Shown piece by piece: positions 9,906-18,490 of a stretch of 64,000 nt of DNA. Under the pieces are notes generated by a model that did not search any database, was not told the origin of the DNA, and saw only the letters and a list, made by a program, of their open reading frames with translations. The stretch covers positions 95,875-159,874 of the forward strand of contig JAFEDH010000020.1 of NCBI GenBank assembly GCA_018241695.1, read 5' to 3'. This stretch comes from Pseudomonadota bacterium. GTDB lineage: Bacteria > Pseudomonadota > Gammaproteobacteria > Burkholderiales > Rhodocyclaceae. How positions within the stretch are numbered: position 1 is the stretch's first letter; each line of letters starts with the position of its first letter. The position numbers and the translations under genes are program-made.

Positions 9906-10023
9906 GGGCTCGCTCCTAGGTTTGTCGTTGACTACCCTCGTCGAGGGATGAGAAATTTTCAACCACCCCGGCAGCACAAGCATTACCCATTTTCATTACA
10001 TCGCCCCCTCCGCCCACATCCAC

Positions 10024-10041
10024 GGTTGACCTGGGTCAACC
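10024..10041. promoter_or_regulatory. 18-bp palindrome, FNR/CRP-like operator candidate
   Basis: GGTTGACC-TG-GGTCAACC is a perfect inverted repeat that contains TTGAC-N4-GTCAA, close to the FNR/DNR consensus TTGAT-N4-ATCAA. A further TTGACC half-site follows at 10051-10056. It sits in the divergent region between the luciferase-like gene and the flavin reductase gene. The rest of 9906-10189 holds no gene that I can see. Confidence 0.55.
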
Positions 10042-10189
10042 TGCCCCCACTTGACCGCCGGCGCCCTGCAAGACTCGTATTCGGCCCGCAGTCAAATCCG
10101 GACAGGCAATGAGTAAATATGGGGGCATTTCCCGGCCCGTTTTTCTGCGAGAATACCCATACCCCCACTAGTCCTTCCGAGGAGATGTG

Positions 10190-11146
10190 ATGTCCAGCCC
10201 CTCTATCGACGCCCGCTCATTCCGCAGTGCCCTCGGCAGCTTCGCCACCGGTGTCACCGTGATCACCACCCGTTCCGAAGACGGCTCAGCCGCAGGCCTG
10301 ACCGCCAACAGTTTCAACTCCGTTTCGCTGGAGCCGCCCATGGTGTTGTGGAGCCTGGCCAAAAGCTCACGCAGCATGCCGGCATTTCAGGGTGCGAAAC
10401 ACTGGGCCGTGCATGTCCTGGCCGCTGATCAGGAACCCGTGTCAAAACAGTTCGCCACCGCTGGCATAGACAAGTTCGCTGGTCTGACAGTGGAGACCGG
10501 GGTCGCCAATCTTCCCCTGCTGGCAGGCTGCGCCGCCCGCTTCCAGTGCAAGATGGCCTTCCAGTACGATGGTGGCGATCACATCATTTTCGTGGGTGAA
10601 GTGCTCGACTTTGACCGTTCCGAGCGACCGCCTCTGCTCTATCACGCCGGGAAATACGCCCTCGCGGCCCAGAAGGGGGGTATCGCCGAGCCCCGTGGTG
10701 CCCGCCTTGCCGGAAGTTTCAGCGAGGATTACCTGGGCTATCTGCTGGGCCGCGCCCACTATCAGTTCTATGCGCCGGTACATGCCCAGGTCGTGACCCA
10801 CGGACTCACGGATGACGAATATTTCGTCCTCAGTGTGCTGACCATTCGCAACGAACTCACCGCATCCGATTTATCCCGGCAAGTCGGTTTCGGCCCCTAC
10901 GCCGACCAGGCCATGCTGGACCGCATGGCCGCCAACGGACTGCTGAACGAGGAAGATGGCCACTACAGCCTGACCCCCAAGGGCCGCGATATCACCCTGC
11001 ACATCATGGCTGCCGCGAAAGCCCGGGAAATGGAAGTTCTGGGAGGATTTGGCGAAGCCGATGCCATTGCCCTCAAGACCCTGCTGCTGCGTCTGGTCAA
11101 GGCCACCCTGGCCGATTACGAGGATCTCTGGCCCTCCGCCGACTAA
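10190..11146 (+). CDS. Flavin reductase with C-terminal MarR-like domain (HsaB/TesA1 or C1-HpaH type)
   Basis: A 318-residue fusion. Residues about 5-165 are the flavin-reductase (HpaC/RutF) fold: FRSALGSFATGVTVITT, GLTANSFNSVSLEPPMVLWSL and the terminal HAGKYAL. Residues about 180-315 look like a MarR winged helix (LLGRAHYQFYAPVHAQV, LTDDEYFVLSVL, LDRMAANGLL, YSLTPKGRDI). The same layout is known from the C1 reductase of Acinetobacter p-hydroxyphenylacetate hydroxylase, where the C-terminal domain senses substrate. It likely supplies FMNH2 to the HsaA-type oxygenase encoded opposite, and perhaps to the divergent luciferase-like enzyme. ATG at 10190 follows GAGGAG. Confidence 0.82.
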   Translation: MSSPSIDARSFRSALGSFATGVTVITTRSEDGSAAGLTANSFNSVSLEPPMVLWSLAKSSRSMPAFQGAKHWAVHVLAADQEPVSKQFATAGIDKFAGLTVETGVANLPLLAGCAARFQCKMAFQYDGGDHIIFVGEVLDFDRSERPPLLYHAGKYALAAQKGGIAEPRGARLAGSFSEDYLGYLLGRAHYQFYAPVHAQVVTHGLTDDEYFVLSVLTIRNELTASDLSRQVGFGPYADQAMLDRMAANGLLNEEDGHYSLTPKGRDITLHIMAAAKAREMEVLGGFGEADAIALKTLLLRLVKATLADYEDLWPSAD

Positions 11147-11154
11147 ACGGGAAA

Positions 11155-11202
11155 CGCCCCAAAACAAAAAGGCACCCTGGGGTGCCTTTTTGTTTTGGGG
11201 CG
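11155..11202. terminator. Perfect 23-bp inverted repeat, bidirectional terminator
   Basis: Two perfectly complementary 23-nt arms are separated by only two bases. The inner GGCACCC/GGGTGCC stem is followed by T5-G-T4 on both strands. It lies between the convergent flavin reductase and hsaC genes and should end both transcripts. Confidence 0.9.
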
Positions 11203-11252
11203 CAGGATTGCCCGCGCTGCTACCGGATCGGGTTGCTGGCCGGGTTGCGGAC

Positions 11253-12140
11253 TCAGCGAAAACCGACACCAAAGTCGTGGCCCCAGAGACTGACCTCGGT
11301 CGTCTCGTGCACGACATTGCGCGTCCAGTCGACCTGCAAGCCGCCATAGCCAAACTCGATGGCGAAATTGGATGGCGACATGATGTAGAACGAAGTCATC
11401 TTGTCGTTCACATGGCGTCCCAGGGTGGCCATCAGCTTGACGTTGTGCTTCATGTAGCGATCCATGGCGCGCCCCACCTCATCCATGTCGGGTACCTCCA
11501 TCATCAGATGGATGCAGCCGCTGGAAGCCGGCATTTCGGCGATGGCCAGGCTGTGGTGGCGGGGATTGTTGCAGTGAAGGAAGTAGATGCGGGCGGCGGG
11601 GCCGTTCGGATCGGGTTGATGCTTCATCAAGTCCGACAACTGGAACCCCATGACGTCGCGAAAGAAAGTCCAGGCCGCATCGAAATTGGGGCAGGGCAGC
11701 ACGGTATGGCCCAGGCCCTGATCGCCAGTGATGAAGGTGGTGCCGGTAGGGGACACCAGACGGCGCCAGTCGGTCTTGAAGCCGAGCACGATCTCGTGGC
11801 GATTGCCCGCGGGATCGGCGAAAGCGATCAGATCGATGCAGTTTCGGTTCTTCTTCTCAGCATCACTGCCCGCAGTGAAAGCCACGCCAGCCTTCTTCAG
11901 TTCATTCTTGGCTTGCTCGAAGGCAGCCTCGGAAGCCACCTCCCAGCCGGAAACCAGGTAACGATCCTCGTCACCTTTTTGCACCGCGATACGGAAGGCG
12001 CGATCGTCCATCTTGAGCCAGACATCGCCATTGGGGGCAGATTTGGCTTCCAGCCCGAGAACGTTCTCGCCAAAGGCGTTCCAGGTCGCAGGGTCTTTTT
12101 GCTGGACCACGACATAGGCCAGACCACGAATGTCCATCAT
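11253..12140 (-). CDS. hsaC: 3,4-DHSA extradiol dioxygenase (HsaC/TesB type)
   Basis: Cleaves the catecholic A ring of 3,4-dihydroxy-9,10-secoandrostatrienedione by meta-fission. A 295-residue type I extradiol dioxygenase with two vicinal-oxygen-chelate modules. Iron ligands are visible in the second module: His of GDQGLGHTVL near 149, His of RHHSLAI near 210 and Glu of NFAIEFGYGG near 262. The TLGRHVNDKMTSFY block and the C-terminal VSLWGHDFGVG match steroid-type enzymes more than biphenyl-type. The first of two ATGs is chosen, 6 nt after GAGGAG. Last gene of the hsaA-SDR-hsaC operon. Confidence 0.9.
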   Translation of the reverse strand: MMDIRGLAYVVVQQKDPATWNAFGENVLGLEAKSAPNGDVWLKMDDRAFRIAVQKGDEDRYLVSGWEVASEAAFEQAKNELKKAGVAFTAGSDAEKKNRNCIDLIAFADPAGNRHEIVLGFKTDWRRLVSPTGTTFITGDQGLGHTVLPCPNFDAAWTFFRDVMGFQLSDLMKHQPDPNGPAARIYFLHCNNPRHHSLAIAEMPASSGCIHLMMEVPDMDEVGRAMDRYMKHNVKLMATLGRHVNDKMTSFYIMSPSNFAIEFGYGGLQVDWTRNVVHETTEVSLWGHDFGVGFR

Positions 12141-12193
12141 GATGAGCTCCTCGTTATTGAATGACTTGGGTTATGCAATGTATGAAAAGGGAA

Positions 12194-13057
12194 TCACTCG
12201 ATGACGGCAGCCGAGAAGGCCGGAGGGTCGCCGAGGAAAGGGCGATGGGAAGGAGGTTGCCGGCCATCCACATCGGTAATGCCGTAGTGCAGGGCCAGTT
12301 CGGCCCCCACCTGAACCTGACCGGAATAGCGTTCACGCTCCGGATCGGCATACAGGGCGGCGATGACCCGGCCGGGAAATTCCGGCGACTCGGCCGCATC
12401 GAGCATGGCACCGTATTTCTCGGGTTCGGCGGCACATACGGACAAGGTGCGCTCGGTTTTCATCAATCCCAGCCAGAGCGAAACAGCGGCCACGCCAAAC
12501 GGCTTGAAGTCCACCGCCATGTCGTGTGCCATCTTGTCCGTGGCGGCCTTGCCGGCGCCATAGGCGGGACCATGCATGTAGCAGGTACCGCCGAAGGACG
12601 AAGTAAACACCAGAAGGCCCTTTGCCTTCACCAGCAAGGGGGCGGCATGCCAGGCAGCCACATAGTGGGAACGCATGCCCACCCTGAGGATGCCAAGCAG
12701 ATCCAGCGACTTTTCCCAGAACGGACCGGGATCGGTCAGACCATCGGGGACTGCCAGGGCGTTGCTGACCAGGATGTCGATCCGGCCCTGCTCCTTGCCG
12801 ACGCGGCTAAACAGTTCCGCCACTTCGGCATCGTTGCCATGATCGCAGGCGACGGCGATGCCTTTCCCGCCCCGGCGGGTGATTTCGGTTACGGTGTCAT
12901 CCACCGTCCCCCCAAGTGCGGAAGATACGCTACCGGGGCGGCTGCGCCCGGTGACATAAACCGTCGCCCCCATTTCCCCCAGGGCGATCGCGATTCCCTT
13001 GCCCACCCCCCGTGAAGCGCCGGTGACGACGCAGACCTTGCCGTGCAGATCAGCCAT
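12194..13057 (-). CDS. SDR-family oxidoreductase (DHRS1-like)
   Basis: A 287-residue short-chain dehydrogenase: TGASRGVGKGIA at about 12-23, VSNALAV in place of NNAG, a Ser pair 12-13 residues before the Tyr of YGAGK, and a long C-terminal extension ending in a variable tail. The LHGKVCVVTGASRGVGKGIA start and the loop WEKSLDLLGILRVGMRSHYVA resemble the DHRS1 subfamily. It lies between hsaA and hsaC on the same strand, so a steroid alcohol or ketone is a reasonable substrate guess. ATG at 13057 has a weak AGGCGG site; an in-frame GTG lies five codons upstream. Confidence 0.8.
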   Translation of the reverse strand: MADLHGKVCVVTGASRGVGKGIAIALGEMGATVYVTGRSRPGSVSSALGGTVDDTVTEITRRGGKGIAVACDHGNDAEVAELFSRVGKEQGRIDILVSNALAVPDGLTDPGPFWEKSLDLLGILRVGMRSHYVAAWHAAPLLVKAKGLLVFTSSFGGTCYMHGPAYGAGKAATDKMAHDMAVDFKPFGVAAVSLWLGLMKTERTLSVCAAEPEKYGAMLDAAESPEFPGRVIAALYADPERERYSGQVQVGAELALHYGITDVDGRQPPSHRPFLGDPPAFSAAVIE

Positions 13058-13099
13058 ATTGCCGCCTGCCACCTTGACGGCGGCAGGCCCAGGTAACGA

Positions 13100-14266
13100 T
13101 TAAAGAAAGGTGTCGGTATTCGGCAGACCAAGCAGGACACCCCCGTAATTCCGCTCGATCTTGTAGATATTGTTGGCCACATGGGTACGGCCGCAGTTGA
13201 TATCCAGGAAGTAGCGGGTGAGGCGCGATGTCCGGTACATGCCGTGGGCACCAGCATTGTAGAACAGGCGGTTAACCAGATCCGCGCAGCGTTCGGGGAC
13301 CGATGCGGACTGGGTGCGGTAGTGGATGCGATCGTTCATGTCCAGCGGCTGGCCGGCCCGTAGCTTCGACATCATGCTGTCGAAGTTGCGGAACAGGGCA
13401 ACCTTCATTTCGTCAATGGCCAGGGCAGCTTCGGCGGCCGTCTGCTGGACCATGGGATCTTCAGCGCTCTTGGATGCATCGTTCACCGCCACGCGCTTGC
13501 CATTCCAGTCCAGATAGGCATTGAGCGCACCTTGCAGGGCACCGATGGATGAAGTCGAGACGGCACGGACGAAGATCTGGCCAAAAGGCAGCTGGTACAG
13601 GGGTGCGGTGTTGTGCACGACGCCGGGACTGGTACCCTTGGCGCCGTCAGAAGACTTGTGCGTGCGGTAGGTGGGAACAAAAGCATCATTCACTTCCACA
13701 TCCTGACTGCCGGTTCCACGCAGACCCACGGTATCCCATGCATCGACGACCTTGAAATCACCGCGGGGAATGAGGAAGGTGCGGAACTCTCCGTCCTCTG
13801 GCGTCACACCGCCAAGGAAGGCCCAGTCGCAATGATCCACACCGGAGGAAAAGCCCCAGCGGCCGGAGACCCGATATCCACCTTCGACAGGAGTCACCTT
13901 GGCCTTGGGCATGTAGGAGGAAGAAATCAGGGTGTTCTGGTTCTTGCCCCAGACATCCTGCTGGGCACGATCATCGTACAGGGCGAGCTGCCAGTTGTGC
14001 ACGGCGATCACGCCATAGATCCAGGCCGTAGACATGCAGCCCTCGGCCAGTGCGATCTGGATCTTGTAAAACACTTGGGGATCCATTTCATAGCCACCGT
14101 AACGCTTGGGCTGCAGGACGCGGAACAGGCCGGCTTCACGCATCTCGGCCACGGTCTGCTCGGGCACCTTGCGGCCGGTGGCAGCCTGCTCCCAACGCTC
14201 GATCAGCTTGGGAATCAGTGCCCTGGCTCGATCAACCAGTTGCTCGGGGGTAGGGATATCGCTCAT
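13100..14266 (-). CDS. hsaA: 3-HSA 4-hydroxylase, flavin-dependent oxygenase (HsaA/TesA2 type)
   Basis: Hydroxylates the phenolic ring of 3-hydroxy-9,10-secoandrostatrienedione using FMNH2 and O2. A 388-residue member of the acyl-CoA-dehydrogenase-fold group D monooxygenases. Matching segments are FRVLQPKRYGGYEMDP, VHNWQLALYDDRAQQDVWG, ISSSYMP, GRWGFSSGVDHCDWAFLGG, VVDAWDTVGLRGTGSQDVEVNDAFVP and the His-rich C-terminus RTHVANNIYK. The ACAD catalytic Glu motif is absent, as expected. Strong GAGGAG site. First gene of the operon; the required reductase is probably the MarR-tailed flavin reductase encoded convergently. Confidence 0.9.
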   Translation of the reverse strand: MSDIPTPEQLVDRARALIPKLIERWEQAATGRKVPEQTVAEMREAGLFRVLQPKRYGGYEMDPQVFYKIQIALAEGCMSTAWIYGVIAVHNWQLALYDDRAQQDVWGKNQNTLISSSYMPKAKVTPVEGGYRVSGRWGFSSGVDHCDWAFLGGVTPEDGEFRTFLIPRGDFKVVDAWDTVGLRGTGSQDVEVNDAFVPTYRTHKSSDGAKGTSPGVVHNTAPLYQLPFGQIFVRAVSTSSIGALQGALNAYLDWNGKRVAVNDASKSAEDPMVQQTAAEAALAIDEMKVALFRNFDSMMSKLRAGQPLDMNDRIHYRTQSASVPERCADLVNRLFYNAGAHGMYRTSRLTRYFLDINCGRTHVANNIYKIERNYGGVLLGLPNTDTFL

Positions 14267-14402
14267 TTCATGCTCCTCATAGGATTCGATGTAAGGTTGT
14301 TTTTGTGCTGAATCCCTGCTGGGGTGTACGCAGTGTCTCCCGTCCGGTCCCGAACTCCATCGTCCGGAGGGACTATGCGGATGGGTGTAGTTATACCGGA
14401 GT
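14267..14402 (-). promoter_or_regulatory. Upstream region of the hsaA operon
   Basis: A 136-bp gap between the LuxR gene and hsaA, both on the minus strand. TATAAC at 14390-14395 could be a -10 element, and GAACTCC (14349-14355) and GGAGTTC (14398-14404) form a 7-bp inverted repeat around it. No clear LuxR-type palindrome is visible. Confidence 0.35.
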
Positions 14403-15566
14403 TCAGCCCAAAGTCACCACACTGTTCAAAATCACTTGTACCAGAGCGGTCTGCCGGCTGACACCGGTTTTGGAAAAAATCGCCCGCAGATGGGCGCGGG
14501 CGGTGTTGCGGCGGATACCCATCAAGATGGCGGCTTCATCCAGTGTCAGGCTATCCACCAGATGCAGGGCCAGTACGGCCTCGGCCGGAGTCAGGCCGAA
14601 AATGCGCATCACCAGATCACGCGATGCCTGGGGTGGCATGACCGGATCACGCAGGAAAATCACGCCACCGGGGCGACGTGGAGCCTGCGCCCAGTCGGCC
14701 TCGGGAGCGGAGCGCACCAGCACCCCCAGCTTGCCCCGCCCCGAAGGACGGGTCAGGGCCAGTCCCTCCACCAGGGAGGGACCCGACTCCTTGCGACATC
14801 CCCCCAGAACCTGCCGAACGAGACGGTGCAGTTCCCGGTCCTCGGTCGGATAGGCCGCCTGCAGCACGCCGCTGTTCAGCTGCAAGCCATCCGCCTGGTC
14901 GAGAATGGCCCGCGCCTGGGGATTCATCTGCAAGATCCCGCCTTTTTCATCGAGCAGGATCATGCCGATGGACATGCGCGCGACGGTGCCGGCATAGAGC
15001 TGGCTTTCCGCTTCCAGATGGCCGATACGCCCATGCAGGCGGATAGCGCGTCGCAGATGGGGCAACAATCGCCGCACCCAGCTCTTGTCGGCTGCAGAAA
15101 AGGGGCGCTCACCCTCCTGGCGGGAAATCTGCAGACGGCAACGCACACCATCTTCCGTGCGCAGTTCGACCCCCAGCATGTAACTCACCCCGAGGGGACG
15201 AAGAAACTCGCTGAAAAAAGTGCTCTGACGCCAGGCGTCGTGTCCGATCAGTTCTTCCGGTGTGACCACCTGTCCATCAGGAAGATCGACGAATGGGTCG
15301 ATGGCAAAAAAGTGGCTGTTGTAGGAAGCGGTGACTGCATCCGATACCTGTCCAACCGCAAGCACAACACCATGACCGTCGATGCTGGGGGGGCGCAGCA
15401 TCAGACTGGCGAAGGTCGCACCGGGATAGTCGCGCAGATCGTCCAGAAAACCCTGCCAGGGCGGGGATTCCATGGGGCCTTCATAAATGGCCGCAAGCGT
15501 CCGCTCGAATGCAGAGGAACAGAGTTCTCCGTCCCGTAGCGGTTCTCGGCTGATCGATCCATCCAT
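14403..15566 (-). CDS. LuxR-family transcriptional regulator (TesR-like)
   Basis: A 387-residue regulator with a C-terminal LuxR/FixJ helix-turn-helix at about 320-380 (LTPAEAVLALHLVDSLTLDEAAILMGIRRNTARAHLRAIFSKTG). The N-terminal 220 residues start with an IYEGPMESPPWQGFLDDLRD block shared with the second LuxR regulator at 38-39 kb and include a PAS-like segment (MSIGMILLDEKGGILQMNPQARAIL). There is no receiver domain. TesR/TeiR of Comamonas testosteroni, an activator of steroid genes, has similar size and layout. It lies directly upstream of hsaA on the same strand. Confidence 0.85.
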   Translation of the reverse strand: MDGSISREPLRDGELCSSAFERTLAAIYEGPMESPPWQGFLDDLRDYPGATFASLMLRPPSIDGHGVVLAVGQVSDAVTASYNSHFFAIDPFVDLPDGQVVTPEELIGHDAWRQSTFFSEFLRPLGVSYMLGVELRTEDGVRCRLQISRQEGERPFSAADKSWVRRLLPHLRRAIRLHGRIGHLEAESQLYAGTVARMSIGMILLDEKGGILQMNPQARAILDQADGLQLNSGVLQAAYPTEDRELHRLVRQVLGGCRKESGPSLVEGLALTRPSGRGKLGVLVRSAPEADWAQAPRRPGGVIFLRDPVMPPQASRDLVMRIFGLTPAEAVLALHLVDSLTLDEAAILMGIRRNTARAHLRAIFSKTGVSRQTALVQVILNSVVTLG

Positions 15567-15649
15567 GGTGCCGGATCATACCCGAGCGCCATGGCATGCC
15601 CCGGCTGTCCGCAGACGGGAGCCGGCGCATGGGTTAGCATCCTGCCGCC

Positions 15650-16546
15650 ATGATCCGGATCAACCTGCATTCCCTGCGCCGGCGCCTCGACCTTTACGAG
15701 AGGCTGATGCGGCTCGACAAGCCGATCGGCATCCTCCTCCTGCTCTGGCCCACCCTCTGGGCGCTCTGGATTGCCAGCCAGGGGCATCCCGATCCCATGA
15801 CGCTCTGGATCTTCATTCTCGGTACCGTGCTGATGCGCTCCGCCGGTTGCGTCATCAACGATTACGCCGATCGGGACTTCGATCCCCATGTGCAGCGCAC
15901 CCGCGAACGCCCCTTGGCGGCCCGGCAGGTTGGTGGAGGCGAAGCCCTGATGCTGGCCGCCATCCTCTCCCTATGCGCATTCGTGCTGATCCTGCCGCTC
16001 AACCGGGAAGCCCTGTGGCTATCGTTCCCCGCCCTGTTTCTGGCTGCGAGCTATCCCTACACCAAGCGCTTCCTTGCGATTCCACAGGCCTATCTGGGGA
16101 TTGCCTTCGGCTTCGGCATCCCCATGGGTTTCGCGGCAACCCTGGGGGAAGTGCCATTTCTGGCATGGATGATGCTCGCCGCCAATGTGGCCTGGGCCAT
16201 GGCCTACGATACCGAATACGCCATGGTGGACCGCGAGGATGACCTCAAGATCGGCATCAAGACCTCCGCCATCAGCTTTGGCCGCTTCGATGTGATCGCC
16301 ATCATGCTTTGCTATCTCGTCACACTGGGCCTGCTGGCCTGGGTGGGGCATCGGCTCGGTTATGGCTGGTGCTATCAGGCCGGACTCATCATCGCCGCGA
16401 TGATCGCGGGCTATCACTACACGCTGATCCGCAACCGGGAACGGGATCGATGCTTCAAGGCGTTCCTTCACAACAACTGGTTCGGTGCGGCGGTCTTCGC
16501 CGGCATCGTCATGGAACTCAATCTGGCTCCGGCCCTAGGCCATTGA
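15650..16546 (+). CDS. ubiA: 4-hydroxybenzoate polyprenyltransferase
   Basis: Transfers the polyprenyl chain to 4-hydroxybenzoate in ubiquinone synthesis. A 298-residue integral membrane protein with about eight transmembrane segments and both prenyl-diphosphate Asp motifs: [12 protein letters not shown] at about 66-77 and the second at [14 protein letters not shown] (about 185-198). [17 protein letters not shown] near residue 20 is the family N-terminal signature. It is divergent from the LuxR gene with an 83-bp gap and is followed by ubiD, which acts in the next steps of the same pathway. Confidence 0.96.
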   Translation: MIRINLHSLRRRLDLYERLMRLDKPIGILLLLWPTLWALWIASQGHPDPMTLWIFILGTVLMRSAGCVINDYADRDFDPHVQRTRERPLAARQVGGGEALMLAAILSLCAFVLILPLNREALWLSFPALFLAASYPYTKRFLAIPQAYLGIAFGFGIPMGFAATLGEVPFLAWMMLAANVAWAMAYDTEYAMVDREDDLKIGIKTSAISFGRFDVIAIMLCYLVTLGLLAWVGHRLGYGWCYQAGLIIAAMIAGYHYTLIRNRERDRCFKAFLHNNWFGAAVFAGIVMELNLAPALGH

Positions 16547-16639
16547 CTCCTCGCCATCACTTCGAGGCAGATCCTTTTCGTAGCACGCCGGGCCGCCCCG
16601 GCCGGCTGGCGGACAGCGGCTGAAGTATCATTCCCGCCC

Positions 16640-18112
16640 ATGAAATATCGGGATCTGCGGGACTTCATCGCCCAGCTCGAAGCCTTGGGCGAGCTCAAAC
16701 GGATCGGGGTGGAAGTCAGCCCCGCGCTGGAAATGACCGAGATCTGCGACCGCGTTCTACGTGCGGGCGGACCGGCCTTGCTGTTCGAGCGCCCGAAAGG
16801 GCGTGCCATGCCTGTACTGGGCAATCTGTTCGGGACGCCACGCCGCGTCGCCCTGGGCATGGGCGTGTCGGATACGGACCACGTGGCGGCCTTGCGCCAG
16901 ATCGGCCATACGCTCTCCGCACTCAAGGAACCCGAGCCTCCCAGGGGGCTGCGCGATGCCTGGGACAAGCTGCCGCTACTGCGACAGGTGCTGAACATGG
17001 CTCCCAAGGTGTTGTCATCGGGACCGTGTCAGGAGATTGTGCAGGAAGGCTCCGGGGTGGACCTGACCGGTCTGCCGATCCAGACCTGCTGGCCCGGCGA
17101 TGTGGCACCACTGATCACCTGGGGCTTGACCGTCACCCGCGGTCCGCACAAATCGCGACAGAACCTGGGTATCTACCGCCAGCAGTTGCTGGGGCCCAAC
17201 AAGCTGATCATGCGCTGGCTGCCTCACCGGGGTGGCGCACTGGATTACCGCGATCATTGTGAAACCAGCCCCGGCCAGCCCTATCCCGTGGCGGTGGTGC
17301 TGGGTTGCGATCCGGCCACCATTCTGGGCGCCGTGACCCCCGTTCCCGACACGCTGTCCGAATACCAGTTCGCCGGCTTGCTGCGCGGCGGACGTACCGA
17401 GCTGGTGAAATGCCTCGGTTCCGATCTGCAGGTACCGGCCCGCGCCGAGATCGTGCTCGAGGGCGTACTGCATCCGGGCGAGACCGCGCTTGAAGGCCCG
17501 TATGGCGACCATACCGGCTACTACAACGAACAGGCCGAATTCCCTGTATTCACGGTGGAGCGCCTCACCATGCGTCGTGATGCCCTCTATCACAGCACCT
17601 ACACCGGAAAGCCGCCGGACGAGCCGGCGATGCTTGGCGTCGCCCTCAACGAAGTGTTCGTCCCCCTGCTGCAAAAACAGTTTCCCGAAATTGCCGACTT
17701 CTACCTGCCTCCCGAGGGCTGCTCCTACCGGCTTGCCGTGGTGAGCATGAAGAAGCAGTATCCGGGACATGCCAAGCGCGTGATGTTCGGCATCTGGAGC
17801 TTTCTGCGCCAGTTCATGTACACCAAGTTCATCATCGTCACCGATGCGGATATCGATGTACGTGACTGGAAGGAGGTGGTCTGGGCGCTCACCACCCGCG
17901 TGGATGCCATCCGGGATACGGTGCTGGTGGATCACACCCCCATCGACTATCTGGATTTCGCCTCACCCGTCGCGGGCCTCGGCAGCAAGATGGGCATCGA
18001 TGCCACCCACAAATGGCCCGGCGAAACCAGCCGCGAATGGGGCCGCCCCATTGCCATGGATGAAGCAGTGAAACGCCATGTCGACGCACTCTGGGAACAC
18101 CTGGGCCTGTAG
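16640..18112 (+). CDS. ubiD: 3-octaprenyl-4-hydroxybenzoate decarboxylase
   Basis: Prenylated-FMN-dependent decarboxylase of ubiquinone synthesis. The 490 residues equal the UbiD family length and the protein keeps its landmarks: [22 protein letters not shown] at the start, NLGIYRQQ near 174-181, the [11 protein letters not shown] block near 285 with the conserved Glu, and the C-terminal [11 protein letters not shown]. Activity would need UbiX-made cofactor; ubiX is not in the window. ATG at 16640 lacks a strong ribosome site. Probably transcribed with ubiA (93-nt gap). Confidence 0.95.
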   Translation: MKYRDLRDFIAQLEALGELKRIGVEVSPALEMTEICDRVLRAGGPALLFERPKGRAMPVLGNLFGTPRRVALGMGVSDTDHVAALRQIGHTLSALKEPEPPRGLRDAWDKLPLLRQVLNMAPKVLSSGPCQEIVQEGSGVDLTGLPIQTCWPGDVAPLITWGLTVTRGPHKSRQNLGIYRQQLLGPNKLIMRWLPHRGGALDYRDHCETSPGQPYPVAVVLGCDPATILGAVTPVPDTLSEYQFAGLLRGGRTELVKCLGSDLQVPARAEIVLEGVLHPGETALEGPYGDHTGYYNEQAEFPVFTVERLTMRRDALYHSTYTGKPPDEPAMLGVALNEVFVPLLQKQFPEIADFYLPPEGCSYRLAVVSMKKQYPGHAKRVMFGIWSFLRQFMYTKFIIVTDADIDVRDWKEVVWALTTRVDAIRDTVLVDHTPIDYLDFASPVAGLGSKMGIDATHKWPGETSREWGRPIAMDEAVKRHVDALWEHLGL

Positions 18113-18490
18113 CCGGAAGAGGGTGAGGCCCGGCCGTTATGATGCCCAAGCCGGCTCCGGTCTCCCTGACGTATCTACGGGTATTCGCTATCACGCAGAC
18201 GTCAACCGGATCGGTTTTTTAGAATATTTTTCACTTTCATTGCAATCCGGATTCGTGCTGCTAGATTGGGAGCGTGCCTTCAGGGACGCTTTGCTGACGC
18301 CGTCGATCATTGATCGGTTATCTTCTTTACAGAAAGAAGTCGCAATCCAGTCTTACCGCTCTAACCAAGGACGGCCCCTAACAAGCCGCCATGGACGACC
18401 GGCAAAGCCCTGAAGTGCACACGCCGCTTGCTTCCGTCTATCGTCAATATCCTGCAGCCCGCATCTCGCGAAACTTGATCGCTTCCGGTT
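18113..18490. other. 378-bp region without a recognisable gene
   Basis: Between ubiD and dacB (convergent). Its middle (18200-18330) is locally AT-rich. A short stem AACCG-GAT-CGGTT followed by T4 at 18204-18220 may be a weak ubiD terminator. Short ORFs run through it on the plus strand but have no ribosome site and no recognisable domain. I assign nothing else. Confidence 0.4.

Noticed and set aside
8805..10112. A 435-codon plus-strand ORF over the luciferase-like gene
   Set aside because: Antisense shadow; luciferase-family motifs lie on the minus strand.
14267..14402. A copy of the 18-bp TTCACCAA palindrome before hsaA
   Set aside because: I looked for it and found only a weak 7-bp GAACTCC/GGAGTTC repeat with a long spacer, which is not a convincing LuxR box.
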